A stretch of DNA of 58,504 nt from Cytobacillus oceanisediminis (GCF_007830235.1 NZ_VLKI01000026.1:1-58504), one strand, 5' to 3'; counted from the first letter of the stretch, positions 35,565 through 44,062 are shown. The notes: a model not told the origin generated them from the sequence alone. Program-made: numbers and translations.

Positions 35565-36596
35565 ATGGCAAAGGTACTATATAACGGAGATATTCAAGAG
35601 GCAGTTTTACAAGGAAAGAAGATTGCAGTAATCGGGTATGGATCACAAGGTCATGCTCACGCATTAAACCTAAAAGAAAGCGGCTTTGATGTTGTTGTTG
35701 GTTTAAGAGGTGGAAAGTCTTGGGATAAAGCAGTAGAAGACGGCATTGAGGTTACTACTGTTGCAGAAGCAACTCGTCAAGCAGACGTTGTTATGGTTTT
35801 GCTTCCAGATGAAATGCAGCCAAAGGTATACGAAGAAAGCATCAAACCGAACCTTGAAGCTGGTAATGCATTAGTATTTGCACATGGCTTCAACGTACAT
35901 TTTACACAAATCGTTCCACCTGCCGATGTAGATGTATTCTTAGTTGCTCCTAAAGGACCAGGACATTTAGTTCGCCGCACATATACAGAGGGCGCAGGTG
36001 TTCCAGCACTTTACGCAGTATACCAAGACTACACTGGGCAAGCGCGTGACCTGGCTCTAGCTTTCGCTAAAGGTATTGGCTCTGCTCGTGCAGGTGTATT
36101 AGAAACTTCTTTCCAAGAAGAAACAGAAACAGATCTATTCGGAGAACAGGCAGTTCTTGCGGGCGGTACTACTGCCCTAATTAAAGCTGGTTTCGAAACG
36201 CTTGTAGAAGCTGGTTACCAGCCAGAAGTTGCTTACTTTGAGTGCTTACACGAATTAAAATTAATCGTTGACCTTCTATATGAAGGAGGATTAGAAAACA
36301 TGCGCTACTCTATCTCTGATACAGCACAATGGGGAGATTTCGTTTCAGGACCACGTGTTGTAAACGAAGATACAAAAGCACGCATGAAAGAAGTATTAAC
36401 AGACATTCAAACAGGTGCATTTGCTAAGGGCTGGATCTTAGAAAACCAGGCAAACCGCCCGCAATTTAATGCAATCAACCGTAGCGAAAACAATCATCCG
36501 ATCGAAGTAGTTGGCCGTGAGCTTCGTGCATTAATGCCATTTATCAAAAAAACTGTAAACCAAAAGAACGCAGTGGTGGTAAATGGTTCACGTTAA
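35565..36596 (+). CDS. ilvC: ketol-acid reductoisomerase
   Basis: 343 residues. GKKIAVIGYGSQGHAHALNLKESGFDVVVGLRGGKSW is the NADPH-binding start; LVAPKGPGHLVRRTY, FQEETETDLFGEQAVLAGG and FECLHELKLIVDLLYEGGLENMRYSISDTAQWGD give the Mg-binding Asp and Glu residues. It makes dihydroxyvalerate in valine and leucine synthesis with NADPH. ATG 35565 is chosen over 35556 for spacing to AAGGGATG. Its last codons overlap a reading frame that begins with a leuA-like start. Intact, although the rest of the operon is in pieces. Confidence 0.94.
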   Translation: MAKVLYNGDIQEAVLQGKKIAVIGYGSQGHAHALNLKESGFDVVVGLRGGKSWDKAVEDGIEVTTVAEATRQADVVMVLLPDEMQPKVYEESIKPNLEAGNALVFAHGFNVHFTQIVPPADVDVFLVAPKGPGHLVRRTYTEGAGVPALYAVYQDYTGQARDLALAFAKGIGSARAGVLETSFQEETETDLFGEQAVLAGGTTALIKAGFETLVEAGYQPEVAYFECLHELKLIVDLLYEGGLENMRYSISDTAQWGDFVSGPRVVNEDTKARMKEVLTDIQTGAFAKGWILENQANRPQFNAINRSENNHPIEVVGRELRALMPFIKKTVNQKNAVVVNGSR

Positions 36597-36774
36597 CATC
36601 ATTGACACGATAAAGCAATACTTCGAAACTACCATTGAAGCAGTGGTTGACACTGACAAATCTGATGAGAGAATTCAAGAGCTAAAAGAAAAGACAGACT
36701 CAAGATGTCCAGTGTTTAACATCTTAAAAGATACAAACTTCATAAAGATTCAATCAACTTGGAGAAAGAAATAA
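36583..36774 (+). pseudogene. leuA start fused to osmC 3' half (junction frame)
   Basis: The frame reads MVHVNIIDT, resembling the LeuA start (xxxINIFDTTLRDGE), then IKQYFETTIEAVVDTDKSDERIQELKEKTDSRCPVFNILKDTNFIKIQSTWRKK. The second part is the OsmC C-terminal half with the resolving Cys in SRCPVF; it continues exactly where 19911-20187 stops (GDASV / KQYFET). The switch lies at about 36610. So the leuA sequence broken here resumes at 20188, and the osmC broken at 20187 resumes here. Confidence 0.75.
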
Positions 36775-36876
36775 TCTAAATAATTAAAAAGGAAACCCTT
36801 ATGAACTGAGGTGTTCTTTCTAAATTGAAGGAATAGATAGGGTTTGGGTAAACTAGTACTAGTAGGAGGTATGTTT

Positions 36877-37830
36877 ATGTCAACAATTTATGAATTAGCT
36901 ACATTTGCTGGTGGATGTTTTTGGTGTATGGTTCAGCCATTTGATGAGTTACCAGGCATTATTAAAGTAGTTTCAGGCTATACAGGTGGGCATATAGAGA
37001 ACCCAACCTATGATGAAGTATGCTCATACACAACGGGTCATTATGAGGCAGTTCAAATTACGTATGATCCGACTGTTTTTCCGTATGAAAAGCTGTTAGA
37101 ACTATTTTGGCAACAAATTGACCCAACCGATGCAAATGGTCAGTTTGGTGATCGAGGAGAGTCCTATAAAACGGCAATCTTTTATCATACTGAGGAACAA
37201 AAGCGACTAGCCGAAGAATCAAAACAGACATTAGAGGATAGTAAAAGGATTTCAAAGCCAATCGTGACAGAAATCAAAGAGGCATCTGAGTTTTATCCAG
37301 CAGAAGAATACCATCAGGGCTATTATAAAAAGAATTCCTTTCATTATAATATTTACAAAGAAGGATCTGGACGAGCGGGATTTATCCGAGAAAATTGGAA
37401 GAAACAGCATGCAGAAAACATAAAGCAGCTTACTCCAATTCAGCACCGTGTGACTCAAGAGAACGGTACGGAAACACCCTTCCAAAATGAATTTTGGAAT
37501 CATAAGGAAGAAGGAATTTATGTAGATATTGTTTCTGGTGAACCATTATTTAGTTCATTTGACAAATTTGACTCTGGATGTGGATGGCCGAGCTTCACAA
37601 AGCCTATTAAGCATCAAGAAGTCCTCGAAAAACTAGATACGTCCCATGGGATGAGACGCATTGAAGCCAGAAGCACCTCGGCAGATTCTCATTTAGGACA
37701 CGTATTTGATGATGGACCACGTGATAAAGGTGGACTTCGATATTGCATTAACTCTGCTGCACTTAAATTTAACCCAATAGACAAGCTAAAAGAAGAAGGC
37801 TATGGGGAATATCTTCGTTTATTTAAATAG
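36877..37830 (+). CDS. msrAB: peptide methionine sulfoxide reductase MsrA/MsrB fusion
   Basis: 317 residues. MsrA domain: ATFAGGCFWCMVQPFDELPGIIKVVSGYTGGHIENPTYDEVCSYTTGHYEAVQI, nucleophile Cys-14. MsrB domain from about 180: GIYVDIVSGEPLFSSFDKFDSGCGWPSF, SHLGHVFDDGP, GGLRYCINSAAL with catalytic Cys near 290. It repairs both epimers of methionine sulfoxide using thioredoxin. ATG 36877 lies 6 bases after GGAGGT; ATG 36871 abuts it. Terminator follows. A peroxiredoxin gene starts 130 bp downstream. A copy of its 3' end lies at 47164. Confidence 0.93.
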   Translation: MSTIYELATFAGGCFWCMVQPFDELPGIIKVVSGYTGGHIENPTYDEVCSYTTGHYEAVQITYDPTVFPYEKLLELFWQQIDPTDANGQFGDRGESYKTAIFYHTEEQKRLAEESKQTLEDSKRISKPIVTEIKEASEFYPAEEYHQGYYKKNSFHYNIYKEGSGRAGFIRENWKKQHAENIKQLTPIQHRVTQENGTETPFQNEFWNHKEEGIYVDIVSGEPLFSSFDKFDSGCGWPSFTKPIKHQEVLEKLDTSHGMRRIEARSTSADSHLGHVFDDGPRDKGGLRYCINSAALKFNPIDKLKEEGYGEYLRLFK

Positions 37831-37836
37831 TTATGA

Positions 37837-37871
37837 AAACGTTCCTGGAGACTTCTCTAGGACGTTTTTTT
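37837..37871 (+). terminator. terminator of msrAB
   Basis: AACGTTCCTGGAG pairs imperfectly with CTCTAGGACGTT; seven T follow. A near-identical hairpin is at about 47268-47302. Confidence 0.65.
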
Positions 37872-37962
37872 ATATTTAAGCATAAATGTAAGCTAGATAA
37901 CAGAATCCATTCTTTTTTTTATATAAACTGGTGGAAAGAGAGAAATAATGGGAGGGATAAAC

Positions 37963-38047
37963 ATGACATTACGAGAACAGTTAGAAGCGAAAATAAATCA
38001 GGTTGTTAATAATCGCCCTCAGGCAATACAAGATATATTTAGAGAAG
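37963..38047 (+). pseudogene. peroxiredoxin copy A, 5' part
   Basis: MTLREQLEAKINQVVNNRPQAIQDI, identical but for few bases to the copy at 47395. After about 38047 the sequence leaves the peroxiredoxin and enters a rocD fragment; the rest of the gene is at 39365. GGGAGGGATAAAC before ATG. Confidence 0.75.
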
Positions 38048-38536
38048 AGCCCTTGAGGCCGTTCCGGAAGTAATTGATAGTTTAGTAGTCGTTTTGGCGG
38101 AGGCGTATTCCCAATTTCTTGTGTCGTGGCTAATGCTGATGTATTAGGTGTCTTTAATCCTGGATCACATGGTTCGACATTTGGAGGTAATCCACTTGCA
38201 TGTGCAGTGTCCATTGCAGCGCTAGATGTAATGGAGGAAGAAAAATTAGAACAGCGTTCATTCGAATTAGGCCAGTACTTTTTAAATCAATTAAAAACAA
38301 TCGAAAATCCTATCATCAAAGAAATTCGCGGCCGAGGGTTATTCATCGGGGTTGAACTAACGGAAGCAGCTAGACCATATTGTGAGCAATTAAAAGATGA
38401 AGGGTTATTATGTAAGGAAACTCATGATACCGTAATTCGCTTTGCACCACCGCTTATCATTACCAAAGAAGAACTTGACTGGGCATTTGAGAAAATCAAA
38501 AAAGTTTTAAGCAAAGGGATAAGAAGAAACCAATAA
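38048..38536 (+). pseudogene. rocD: ornithine aminotransferase, C-terminal fragment
   Basis: From about 38095: FGGGVFPISCVVANADVLGVFNPGSHGSTFGGNPLACAVSIAALDVMEEEKLEQRSFELGQYFLNQLKTIENPIIKEIRGRGLFIGVELTEAARPYCEQLKDEGLLCKETHDTVIRFAPPLIITKEELDWAF. GSHGSTFGGNPLACAV is the RocD signature after the pyridoxal phosphate Lys, which is just lost. No start. The first ~45 bp of the stretch (ALEAVPEVIDS) are of unclear origin. Confidence 0.8.
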
Positions 38537-38561
38537 CCCACTAAACGAAGAGGTGTCTAAA

Positions 38562-39241
38562 ATGTCTATTAAGACGTTATTAACGGAAATGACCAATAAA
38601 CAACAAGAAGAAAAAGAGTCATTAAACTTATTCTATTCTACACAGACGGTTATTCAAAAAGCGCTTGCTAAATTAGGCTGAAATGTTCGAACTTTTAAAA
38701 GAGCCAATCTGGTATTTCAGACGTATACAGAGCCATTCACGATCCAAATGGACTTGATATTGATTATTTGTTAGATAGAAGAGATAGTTTCGGTACCGTT
38801 ACTCAGCAGTTTAAAGATACCATCACAAACCAAGAGTTACTAGAATTAGATTGTGACATCCTGGTTCCTGCCGCTATTTTAAACCAAATTACTGGGAAAA
38901 ATGCTGAGAATATCAAGGCAAGTATCGTTGTAGAAGCAGCAAATGGTCCGACTACACCCGAGGCAACCAAGATTTTAACAGAGCGTGGAGTACTTCTTGT
39001 TCCAGACATTCTCGCTAGTGCCGGTGGAGAAACAGTATTTTATTTTGAATGGGTGCAAAACAATCAAGGGTATTATTGGACAGAAGAAGAGGTTAATGAA
39101 AAACTATCAAAAGTGATGATTAGTTCCTTTGAAAATATATATCAAACTTCTCAAAATCATCAAGTTGATATGCGCTTAGCTGCTTATATGGTAGGGATCA
39201 GAAAAGTGGCTGAAGCTTCAAGCTTCAGAGGATGGGTATAA
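38562..39241 (+). pseudogene. rocG: glutamate dehydrogenase with large internal deletion
   Basis: MSIKTLLTEMTNKQQEEKESLNLFYSTQTVIQKALAKLG, TGA, then after damage GLDIDYLLDRRDSFGTVTQQFKDTITNQELLELDCDILVPAAILNQITGKNAENIKASIVVEAANGPTTPEATKILTERGVLLVPDILASAGGETVFYFEWVQNNQGYYWTEEEV... to the GWV end. Compared with the intact enzyme at 54066, about 210 residues (catalytic Lys and most of the NAD domain start) are deleted. rocD and rocG fragments come in tandem as in arginine-catabolic clusters. Confidence 0.85.
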
Positions 39242-39364
39242 ATTTTTTAAATTAAATATGAAGCATCTTTGTTAGAACTTCAAGGAGTGAAAAAGACCTG
39301 CCAACAGGGAGGAAAATGTCTTCTCCCCTCATAACTGAGAGAATATTAAAAAGGAGAGCGAGGA

Positions 39365-39690
39365 CTTAGAGAAGCATGCGCCTAAAGGAATATCGGTCGG
39401 GCATATAGCTCCAGACTTTACACTTCCAAACGCGACGGGTGAACATATATCTTTTTACCGTGAACTTGAAAAAGGTCCTGTTATCTTAACCTTTTACCGA
39501 GGGGCTTGGTGTCCCTATTGTAACCTTGAACTCAAGGCTTAAAGGGAGCTGCTTCCTCAAATTAAGCAAAAAGGTGTACAGCTATTGGCCATAAGTCCTC
39601 AAACCCCAGATTCTTCTTTGACTATGAAGGGGAAAAATGAACTAGATTTTTACTTGCTTAGTGACCAAGGAAACCAAGTATCCTGAGCCA
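39365..39690 (+). pseudogene. peroxiredoxin copy A, 3' part
   Basis: EDLEKHAPKGISVGHIAPDFTLPNATGEHISFYRELEKGPVILTFYRGAWCPYCNLELKA, TAA, RELLPQIKQKGVQLLAISPQTPDSSLTMKGKNELDFYLLSDQGNQV, then stop. The GAWCPYC site is that of AhpC/TSA-type peroxiredoxin-like proteins. It continues the 5' part at 37963. Nonsense mutations are also present. Confidence 0.8.
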
Positions 39691-39950
39691 ATTAGAAAAG
39701 CGACAGCCACTGAACATCATCAAGGGGAATTATTTGAGAAGTATGCTACATATTTTGAAACTCACGAAAAAGAGCTCAAAAATGACTGCGTTAAAATCCC
39801 ACATCTGGAATATCAATAACAAAGAAAATATAAGTATTAAGAAAATTCTGAACAAAAAGCATTGACAGTATTGTGGAAGAAAAATTACCCTACTACTTTT
39901 CATTTCCAATATCAGCTACAGTTAAATCAAAAAATAATGTGAACATTATG
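39691..39950. other. shortened copy of the ArsR-like remnant region
   Basis: EPIRKATATEHHQGELFEKYAT and a later KSSKMTALKSHIWNINN-type stretch match 49590-50060, but the ArsR-like core present there is deleted here. No gene survives. Confidence 0.5.
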
Positions 39951-40004
39951 AGGTAAAATGCGCTTATTCGGTGTAAGAATGGTAAAACAGTGAGGTAACC
40001 GATT

Positions 40005-40214
40005 ATGGAGAAGAAGTACAGTGATTCGATAGCACCTATTTACTTTTTGAGGTATATGATTGAGGTAAAACGGGAAGAATTGACAAAATTATTCAACGTT
40101 GATAAGGAACTTCAAAAATCTACTATCATACAATTAAGTCAAGAACTTGACCAATTAATCAATCAATATTTGAATTACATGAGGAGTCTTCAAAAAGAAA
40201 ATGATGATTCATGA
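40005..40214 (+). CDS. Spo0E-like aspartyl-phosphate phosphatase, copy A
   Basis: 69 residues. LSQELDQLINQYL is the Spo0E signature (SxxLDxLI) in a two-helix protein; family members dephosphorylate Spo0A-P and so delay sporulation. The upstream helix ELTKLFNVDKELQKST is slightly longer than usual. Weak ribosome site (GTGAGGTAAC). A 69-residue copy with a few changes is at 50273. The two-helix fold is the main evidence. Confidence 0.6.
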   Translation: MEKKYSDSIAPIYFLRYMIEVKREELTKLFNVDKELQKSTIIQLSQELDQLINQYLNYMRSLQKENDDS

Positions 40215-40256
40215 AGTTAAGAAAAGGGATCGAGCACAATGCTCGGTCCCTTGCTT

Positions 40257-40580
40257 TTATTTAAAATAAGTTGTTAGAAATTCAGTTACACTTTCAGGTG
40301 TTTTGGCATTTGCACTATGCAAGTGGCCTATTTTCTCGCCTTCTTTAAATACAAGTAGGCTCGGAATTCCCATCACTTTATACGTGGATGAAATTTCTTG
40401 GAATTCATCTCTATCCATTTCATAAAGAGGAAATGGATTGAATTCTTCTAATACTTCTCCCATAAATGCACCCATGCGTTTGCAATCTGGACACCAGTTT
40501 GTGTCGAACTTGATGACAACTGGCTCCTTAGAGTCAATAATTTGGTTGAAATCCGGTTGATTTTTTATTCTTTTCTCCAT
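40257..40580 (-). CDS. thioredoxin-like protein, copy A
   Basis: 107 residues: PVVIKFDTNWCPDCKRMGAFMGEVLEEF with the active site CPDC, then the cis-Pro loop VMGIPSLLVFKEGEKIGHL. Small cytosolic thioredoxin family members with CPDC occur in Bacillus (YdbP/YtpP type). ATG at 40580 is chosen because AAGGAAG lies upstream; an in-frame ATG 18 bases earlier overlaps it. The stop lies beside a GGGATCGAGC...GCTCGGTCCC hairpin (about 40224-40251). Almost identical copy at 50525-50848. Confidence 0.85.
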   Translation of the reverse strand: MEKRIKNQPDFNQIIDSKEPVVIKFDTNWCPDCKRMGAFMGEVLEEFNPFPLYEMDRDEFQEISSTYKVMGIPSLLVFKEGEKIGHLHSANAKTPESVTEFLTTYFK

Positions 40581-40904
40581 ATTTATCTTCCTTTCCATAA
40601 GTGTTCAGTTATCTTACACAACAACATGATACGAGATAACCACTATGTATTCTGTAATCTGGCTTACACATCGAAATATTCTTTTTTATTAGGAAGTTTC
40701 TCCTGTTTCTTTCTATACCTGAATACCCTTCGCAAGCTTCTCATTCTCGCCTTCTGCATTTTTATATGCTGAAGAATGGTTTCATTTTATGTACAAAATC
40801 AACCTTCGTACTCCACTTGTATGATGTTATGAAATAATTAGATATGTTTACAAGCAATAGTTTTAACAGCTTTTTTTGTTTATAAAATAAACCATCTTTA
40901 TTGT
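40581..40904. other. intergenic, part of duplicated block
   Basis: No gene seen. To about 40736 it matches 50849-51006; then AT-rich DNA up to the trxB promoter element. Confidence 0.45.
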
Positions 40905-40956
40905 GAGCCATCTAACATTTTTATGTTTCAAATTAGTTTATACTACCTAAAGTAAG
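40905..40956 (+). promoter_or_regulatory. redox promoter element variant before trxB
   Basis: GTGAG-CCAT-CTAACATTT keeps the right arm and spacer of the element but not the left arm. TTTATACT follows, and TACT-ACCTAA-AGTA is a perfect inverted repeat over the -10 region. trxB starts 54 bp on. Confidence 0.45.
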
Positions 40957-41009
40957 ACGATTCATATTAGCCTTTCAAAGTTGCTAAAATGAAAAAGGAG
41001 ATGGATAAG

Positions 41010-41954
41010 ATGACGAGTGAAAAAATCTTTGATGTGATTATTATTGGAGCTGGCCCAGCTGGTATGACAGCTGCGGTTTATACATCTCGTGCCAACCTTT
41101 CAACTTTAATGATTGAAAGAGGAGTGCCTGGTGGACAAATGGTCAATACAGAAGAGGTTGAAAACTATCCTGGATTTGATCATATTCTAGGTCCTGATCT
41201 TTCTAACAAGATGTTTGAGCATGCAAAGAAGTTTGGTGCTGAATATGCATATGGAGATATTAAAGACATTGAAGATGGTGTGGAATATAAAACGGTCAAA
41301 ACCACTTCAAAGGAATATAAAGCTCGCGCCGTGATCATTGCAACCGGTGCTGAGTATAAAAAGCTGGGTGCACCTGGTGAAAAAGAGCTAGGTGGACGTG
41401 GTGTATCTTATTGTGCAGTCTGTGATGGAGCCTTTTTTAAAGGCAAGGACCTTGTGGTAGTGGGGGGAGGAGACTCTGCTGTTGAAGAGGGTGTATACTT
41501 AACTCGCTTCGCAAATAAGGTGACAATTGTTCATCGGCGTGATGAATTCAGAGCGCAGAAAATTCTACAGCAACGTGCGTTTGATAATGAAAAAATTGAG
41601 GTTATGTTTAATACAACCGTTAAAACCATTAATGAGCAAAATGGAAAAGTAGGGTCAGTGACGCTTGTATCGACGGAAAATGGCGCTGAAAAAGAGTTTA
41701 CTATAGACGGTGTATTTATCTATGTCGGAATGGTTCCACTAACAGCACCATTTAGGAAACTTGGAATCACGAATTCAATGGGCTACATTGAGACAAATGA
41801 TCGAATGGAAACAAAGGTGGAAGGTATCTTTGCTTCAGGGGATGCTCGTGAAAAAACATTACGTCAAATTGTAACCGCAACTGGTGATGGTAGCATTGCC
41901 GCACAAAGTGCCCAGCATTATGTAGAAGAGCTCTTGGAAAAATTAAAAAGCTAA
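41010..41954 (+). CDS. trxB: thioredoxin reductase
   Basis: 314 residues. FDVIIIGAGPAGMTAAVYTSRANLSTLMIERGVPGGQM binds FAD; CAVCDGAFF (Cys near 135 and 138) is the redox pair; VVGGGDSAVEEGVYLTRFANKVTIVHRRDEFRA binds NADPH (the HRRD residues bind the 2'-phosphate); GIFASGDAREKTLRQIVTATGDGSIAA closes the FAD site. It passes electrons from NADPH to thioredoxin. ATG 41010 has AAAGGAG 9 bases upstream; earlier in-frame ATGs at 40989 and 41001 overlap the site. Own promoter element upstream, terminator downstream, trxA next. Confidence 0.95.
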   Translation: MTSEKIFDVIIIGAGPAGMTAAVYTSRANLSTLMIERGVPGGQMVNTEEVENYPGFDHILGPDLSNKMFEHAKKFGAEYAYGDIKDIEDGVEYKTVKTTSKEYKARAVIIATGAEYKKLGAPGEKELGGRGVSYCAVCDGAFFKGKDLVVVGGGDSAVEEGVYLTRFANKVTIVHRRDEFRAQKILQQRAFDNEKIEVMFNTTVKTINEQNGKVGSVTLVSTENGAEKEFTIDGVFIYVGMVPLTAPFRKLGITNSMGYIETNDRMETKVEGIFASGDAREKTLRQIVTATGDGSIAAQSAQHYVEELLEKLKS

Positions 41955-41965
41955 ATGAGAAAACG

Positions 41966-41997
41966 AACATCTCTTCGAACGGAGGAGATGTTTTTTT
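41966..41997 (+). terminator. terminator of trxB
   Basis: AACATCTC pairs with GAGATGTT, then seven T. A diverged copy is at about 559-588. Confidence 0.75.
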
Positions 41998-42042
41998 GTA
42001 TTGATAAAATTTTGCCACCAATAATTCTTAAATATAATGACT

Positions 42043-42100
42043 AAATGTTAGCCATCTAACATTTTTAAATACAGAAAAAAACTATACTCGTAAGTGTAAG
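42043..42100 (+). promoter_or_regulatory. palindromic redox promoter element before trxA
   Basis: AAATGTTAG-CCAT-CTAACATTT (perfect 9-bp arms), then ACTATACTCGTAAGTGTAAG. The trxA start lies 38 bp downstream. Identical palindrome at 635-656. Confidence 0.65.
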
Positions 42101-42137
42101 AAAAAACTATTACAGATTTTAAGGGGATGGATAAGAG

Positions 42138-42452
42138 ATGGCAGTATTAAACGTGACCGATCAAACATTTACGGCAGAAACTAACAATGGAATAGTGTTA
42201 GCTGACTTTTTCGCCACTTGGTGTGGACCTTGTAAAATGATTGCACCCGTTCTTGAAGAGCTTGATCAAGACATGGGGAACCAAGTTAAGATTGTAAAGA
42301 TTGATGTCGATCAAAACCAAGAAACAGCCAACAAATTTGGTATCATGAGTATTCCGACTCTAATAGTCATGAAAGATGGCAAGGTTGTAGATACTTTGGT
42401 TGGTCTTAAGTCTAAGGAAGCACTTGAGGAAGCATTAAATAAGCATATCTAA
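42138..42452 (+). CDS. trxA: thioredoxin
   Basis: 104 residues. VLADFFATWCGPCKMIAPVLEELDQDMGNQVKIVKIDVDQNQETANKFGIMSIPTLIVMKDGKVVDTLVGLKSKEALEEAL is a standard thioredoxin with WCGPC near residue 30 and cis-Pro in SIPTL. It reduces protein disulfides and supplies MsrAB and peroxiredoxin. Site AAGGGGATGG before ATG. Directly follows trxB but has its own promoter element. Confidence 0.95.
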   Translation: MAVLNVTDQTFTAETNNGIVLADFFATWCGPCKMIAPVLEELDQDMGNQVKIVKIDVDQNQETANKFGIMSIPTLIVMKDGKVVDTLVGLKSKEALEEALNKHI

Positions 42453-42465
42453 GCCTAAAAAAGCA

Positions 42466-42831
42466 TTGAGAAGTAATCATCGTTTCGGGGCAGTACCAGC
42501 GTTGCTGACACCACCCGCAAGTGATGCTGCATACAGAATGTATCCCCATGAAGTAATTCAAGACATTGAGTTTATTAAACGGGCTCAGGATCTAGGGTTT
42601 ACTTTGGAAGAAATTAAAGATCTACTAGCTGTATCAAACGGGGATAAAGAATTTCATTCAGAAGAAAAGCTCGAATTTGCATCAGGAAAAATTGAGGAAA
42701 TTGAAAAAAAGATTCGTGATTTAAACGAAATGAAATTCTTGTTAGAAGGTTTGGTTGAAAAATGCCCTGGTTCTGGAGTTCCAAAAAGTCAGTGTCCGAT
42801 TTTAAAAAAATTATCAAAAGGAGTGAATTAA
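42466..42831 (+). pseudogene. MerR-family regulator lacking the DNA-binding half
   Basis: AYRMYPHEVIQDIEFIKRAQDLGFTLEEIKDLLAVSNGDKEFHSEEKLEFASGKIEEIEKKIRDLNEMKFLLEGLVEKCPGSGVPKSQCPILKKLSKG is the second half of a MerR regulator: helices after the wing, dimer coiled coil, and a C-terminal CPGSG...CPI metal/thiol site as in MerR or ZntR-like proteins. The recognition helix is replaced by SNHRFGAVPALLTPPASD. It lies directly upstream of a thioredoxin-like gene it probably once controlled. Confidence 0.7.
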
Positions 42832-42832
42832 A

Positions 42833-43090
42833 GTGGCAAAAAGATTAATCGAAGTATTTACAGCATCTTGTAGTGTTTGTGAAGGAGCTGTCGAGCAAGT
42901 GGTTTATAATTTAAATAAAAAATGCGACACATTGGAATGTAATGGACAGGGTATTGGGAAAAACGCGGGTATGATAAAAATGTATGGGTCCGAGGGAAAA
43001 ATGGGGGAACATTTTTTTTGCCTTTCGGTAAATAACAAACTTACTATTGCTAATGGCGGAGGAGGAAACGTTCATGTTCAAGTTATTTGA
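42833..43090 (+). pseudogene. glutaredoxin/thioredoxin-like protein, degraded
   Basis: MAKRLIEVFTASCSVCEGAVEQV (CxxC), then VYNLNKKCDTLECN, after which relatives continue with a VPSVVIDGKLADCC-type end but here the frame gives unrelated sequence (GIGKNAGMIKMYG...). About 14 residues between EQV and YNLNKK are also absent. GTG start overlaps no gene; it follows the merR stop by one base, so the two were co-translated. Non-functional in all likelihood. Confidence 0.6.
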
Positions 43091-43592
43091 AGCTTTCGGT
43101 CAACAAATTGAGATCATCGGAAAAAAGGGTTTGTTTATTGCACTGGCTATCGTTTATATTTGGATTGGCGCGATGAAATTCACGGCCTACGAAGCGAATG
43201 AGATTGCCGGCCTTGTAAGCAACAGCCCAGTACTTGGATGGCTTTACAACTATTTTTCAATTCGTACGTTTTCTTCTCTATTGGGCATATTAGAATTATT
43301 AGTCGGCCTACTCATTCTCAGCCGCTTTGTGTCTGCAAAGCTGTCAGCTGTTGGAGCGTTTCTTTCCTGCATTCTATTTCTGACGACACTGAGTTTCATG
43401 CTCTCCACGCCGGGTGTCTTTGAGCCGAGCCTCGGTTTCCCCGCCCTTTCTGCGGCCCCAGGTCAATTTCTGTTGAAGGATCTCGTCTTGCTGGGCGCTT
43501 CTGTGTTTGCCTTGGGCGAGTCACTGAAGGCGACTAGACGTGGAACGTTTCATGAAACCCAGGAGAGGCGCTATCCGGATGTGGGAAAATAA
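43074..43592 (+). CDS. RclC/YkgB-like membrane protein (DUF417)
   Basis: 172 residues with four hydrophobic helices. LFIALAIVYIWIGAMKFTAYEANEIAGLVSNSPVLGWLY, FSSLLGILELLVGLLIL, LSFMLSTPGVFEP and LPALSAAPGQFLLKDLVLLGASVF-type motifs are those of DUF417, whose E. coli member RclC is needed for resistance to reactive chlorine. The GC content is higher than that of its neighbours, suggesting a separate origin. ATG 43074 follows GGAGGAGG. It ends in QERRYPDVGK. It stands amid thioredoxin-related genes. Function in Bacillus is inferred from the family. Confidence 0.8.
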   Translation: MFKLFEAFGQQIEIIGKKGLFIALAIVYIWIGAMKFTAYEANEIAGLVSNSPVLGWLYNYFSIRTFSSLLGILELLVGLLILSRFVSAKLSAVGAFLSCILFLTTLSFMLSTPGVFEPSLGFPALSAAPGQFLLKDLVLLGASVFALGESLKATRRGTFHETQERRYPDVGK

Positions 43593-43702
43593 TCAGATCA
43601 TTTGATGGTTCCGAATGTCTATGATTTGTATCGATTTATTAACGATTTATTAAAGATCTGCATGTTTTTTACCCAATTTAGTAAAAGGAAGAGGGGGCTG
43701 AC
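43593..43702. other. junction, no gene
   Basis: Short stretch with no coding sense recognised, ending at the iolG fragment. Confidence 0.3.
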
Positions 43703-44040
43703 ATAGCCGCAGGGCTGCATACGGATACGACCAACGTCTTGAAGTCTTCGGTGATAAGGGAGCAGCAAATGTAGACAACAACCGTGCAACGAATGTGGAA
43801 GTTTCTACAGCGAATTATGTAGCAAAGGAAAAGCCCCTATATTTCTTCCTTGAACGCTACACTCAAGCATATATTGACGAAGTTACTGAATTTGCGAGCT
43901 CTATTTTGAATAACCAGGATGTAACCTGTACAGGGTTTGATGGTTTGCAAGCTGAGCGCATTGCAAGGGCAGCGAAACAATCATTGGAAGCGGGTTTACC
44001 TGTTCAATTAAACCAAGCTGCTCCGACTGCTGCAAATTAA
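43703..44040 (+). pseudogene. iolG: inositol 2-dehydrogenase, C-terminal fragment
   Basis: RRAAYGYDQRLEVFGDKGAANVDNNRATNVEVSTANYVAKEKPLYFFLERYTQAYIDEVTEFASSILNNQDVTCTGFDGLQAERIARAAKQSLEAGLPVQL matches the C-terminal Gfo/Idh domain of IolG. No start; N-terminal NAD domain missing. Confidence 0.75.
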
Positions 44041-44062
44041 ACTGAACGAAAGGAAGCTTAAT

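Noticed and set aside
43238..43423. Alternative + frame inside the RclC-like gene
   Set aside because: It overlaps a membrane protein gene with clear family motifs and has no start signal.
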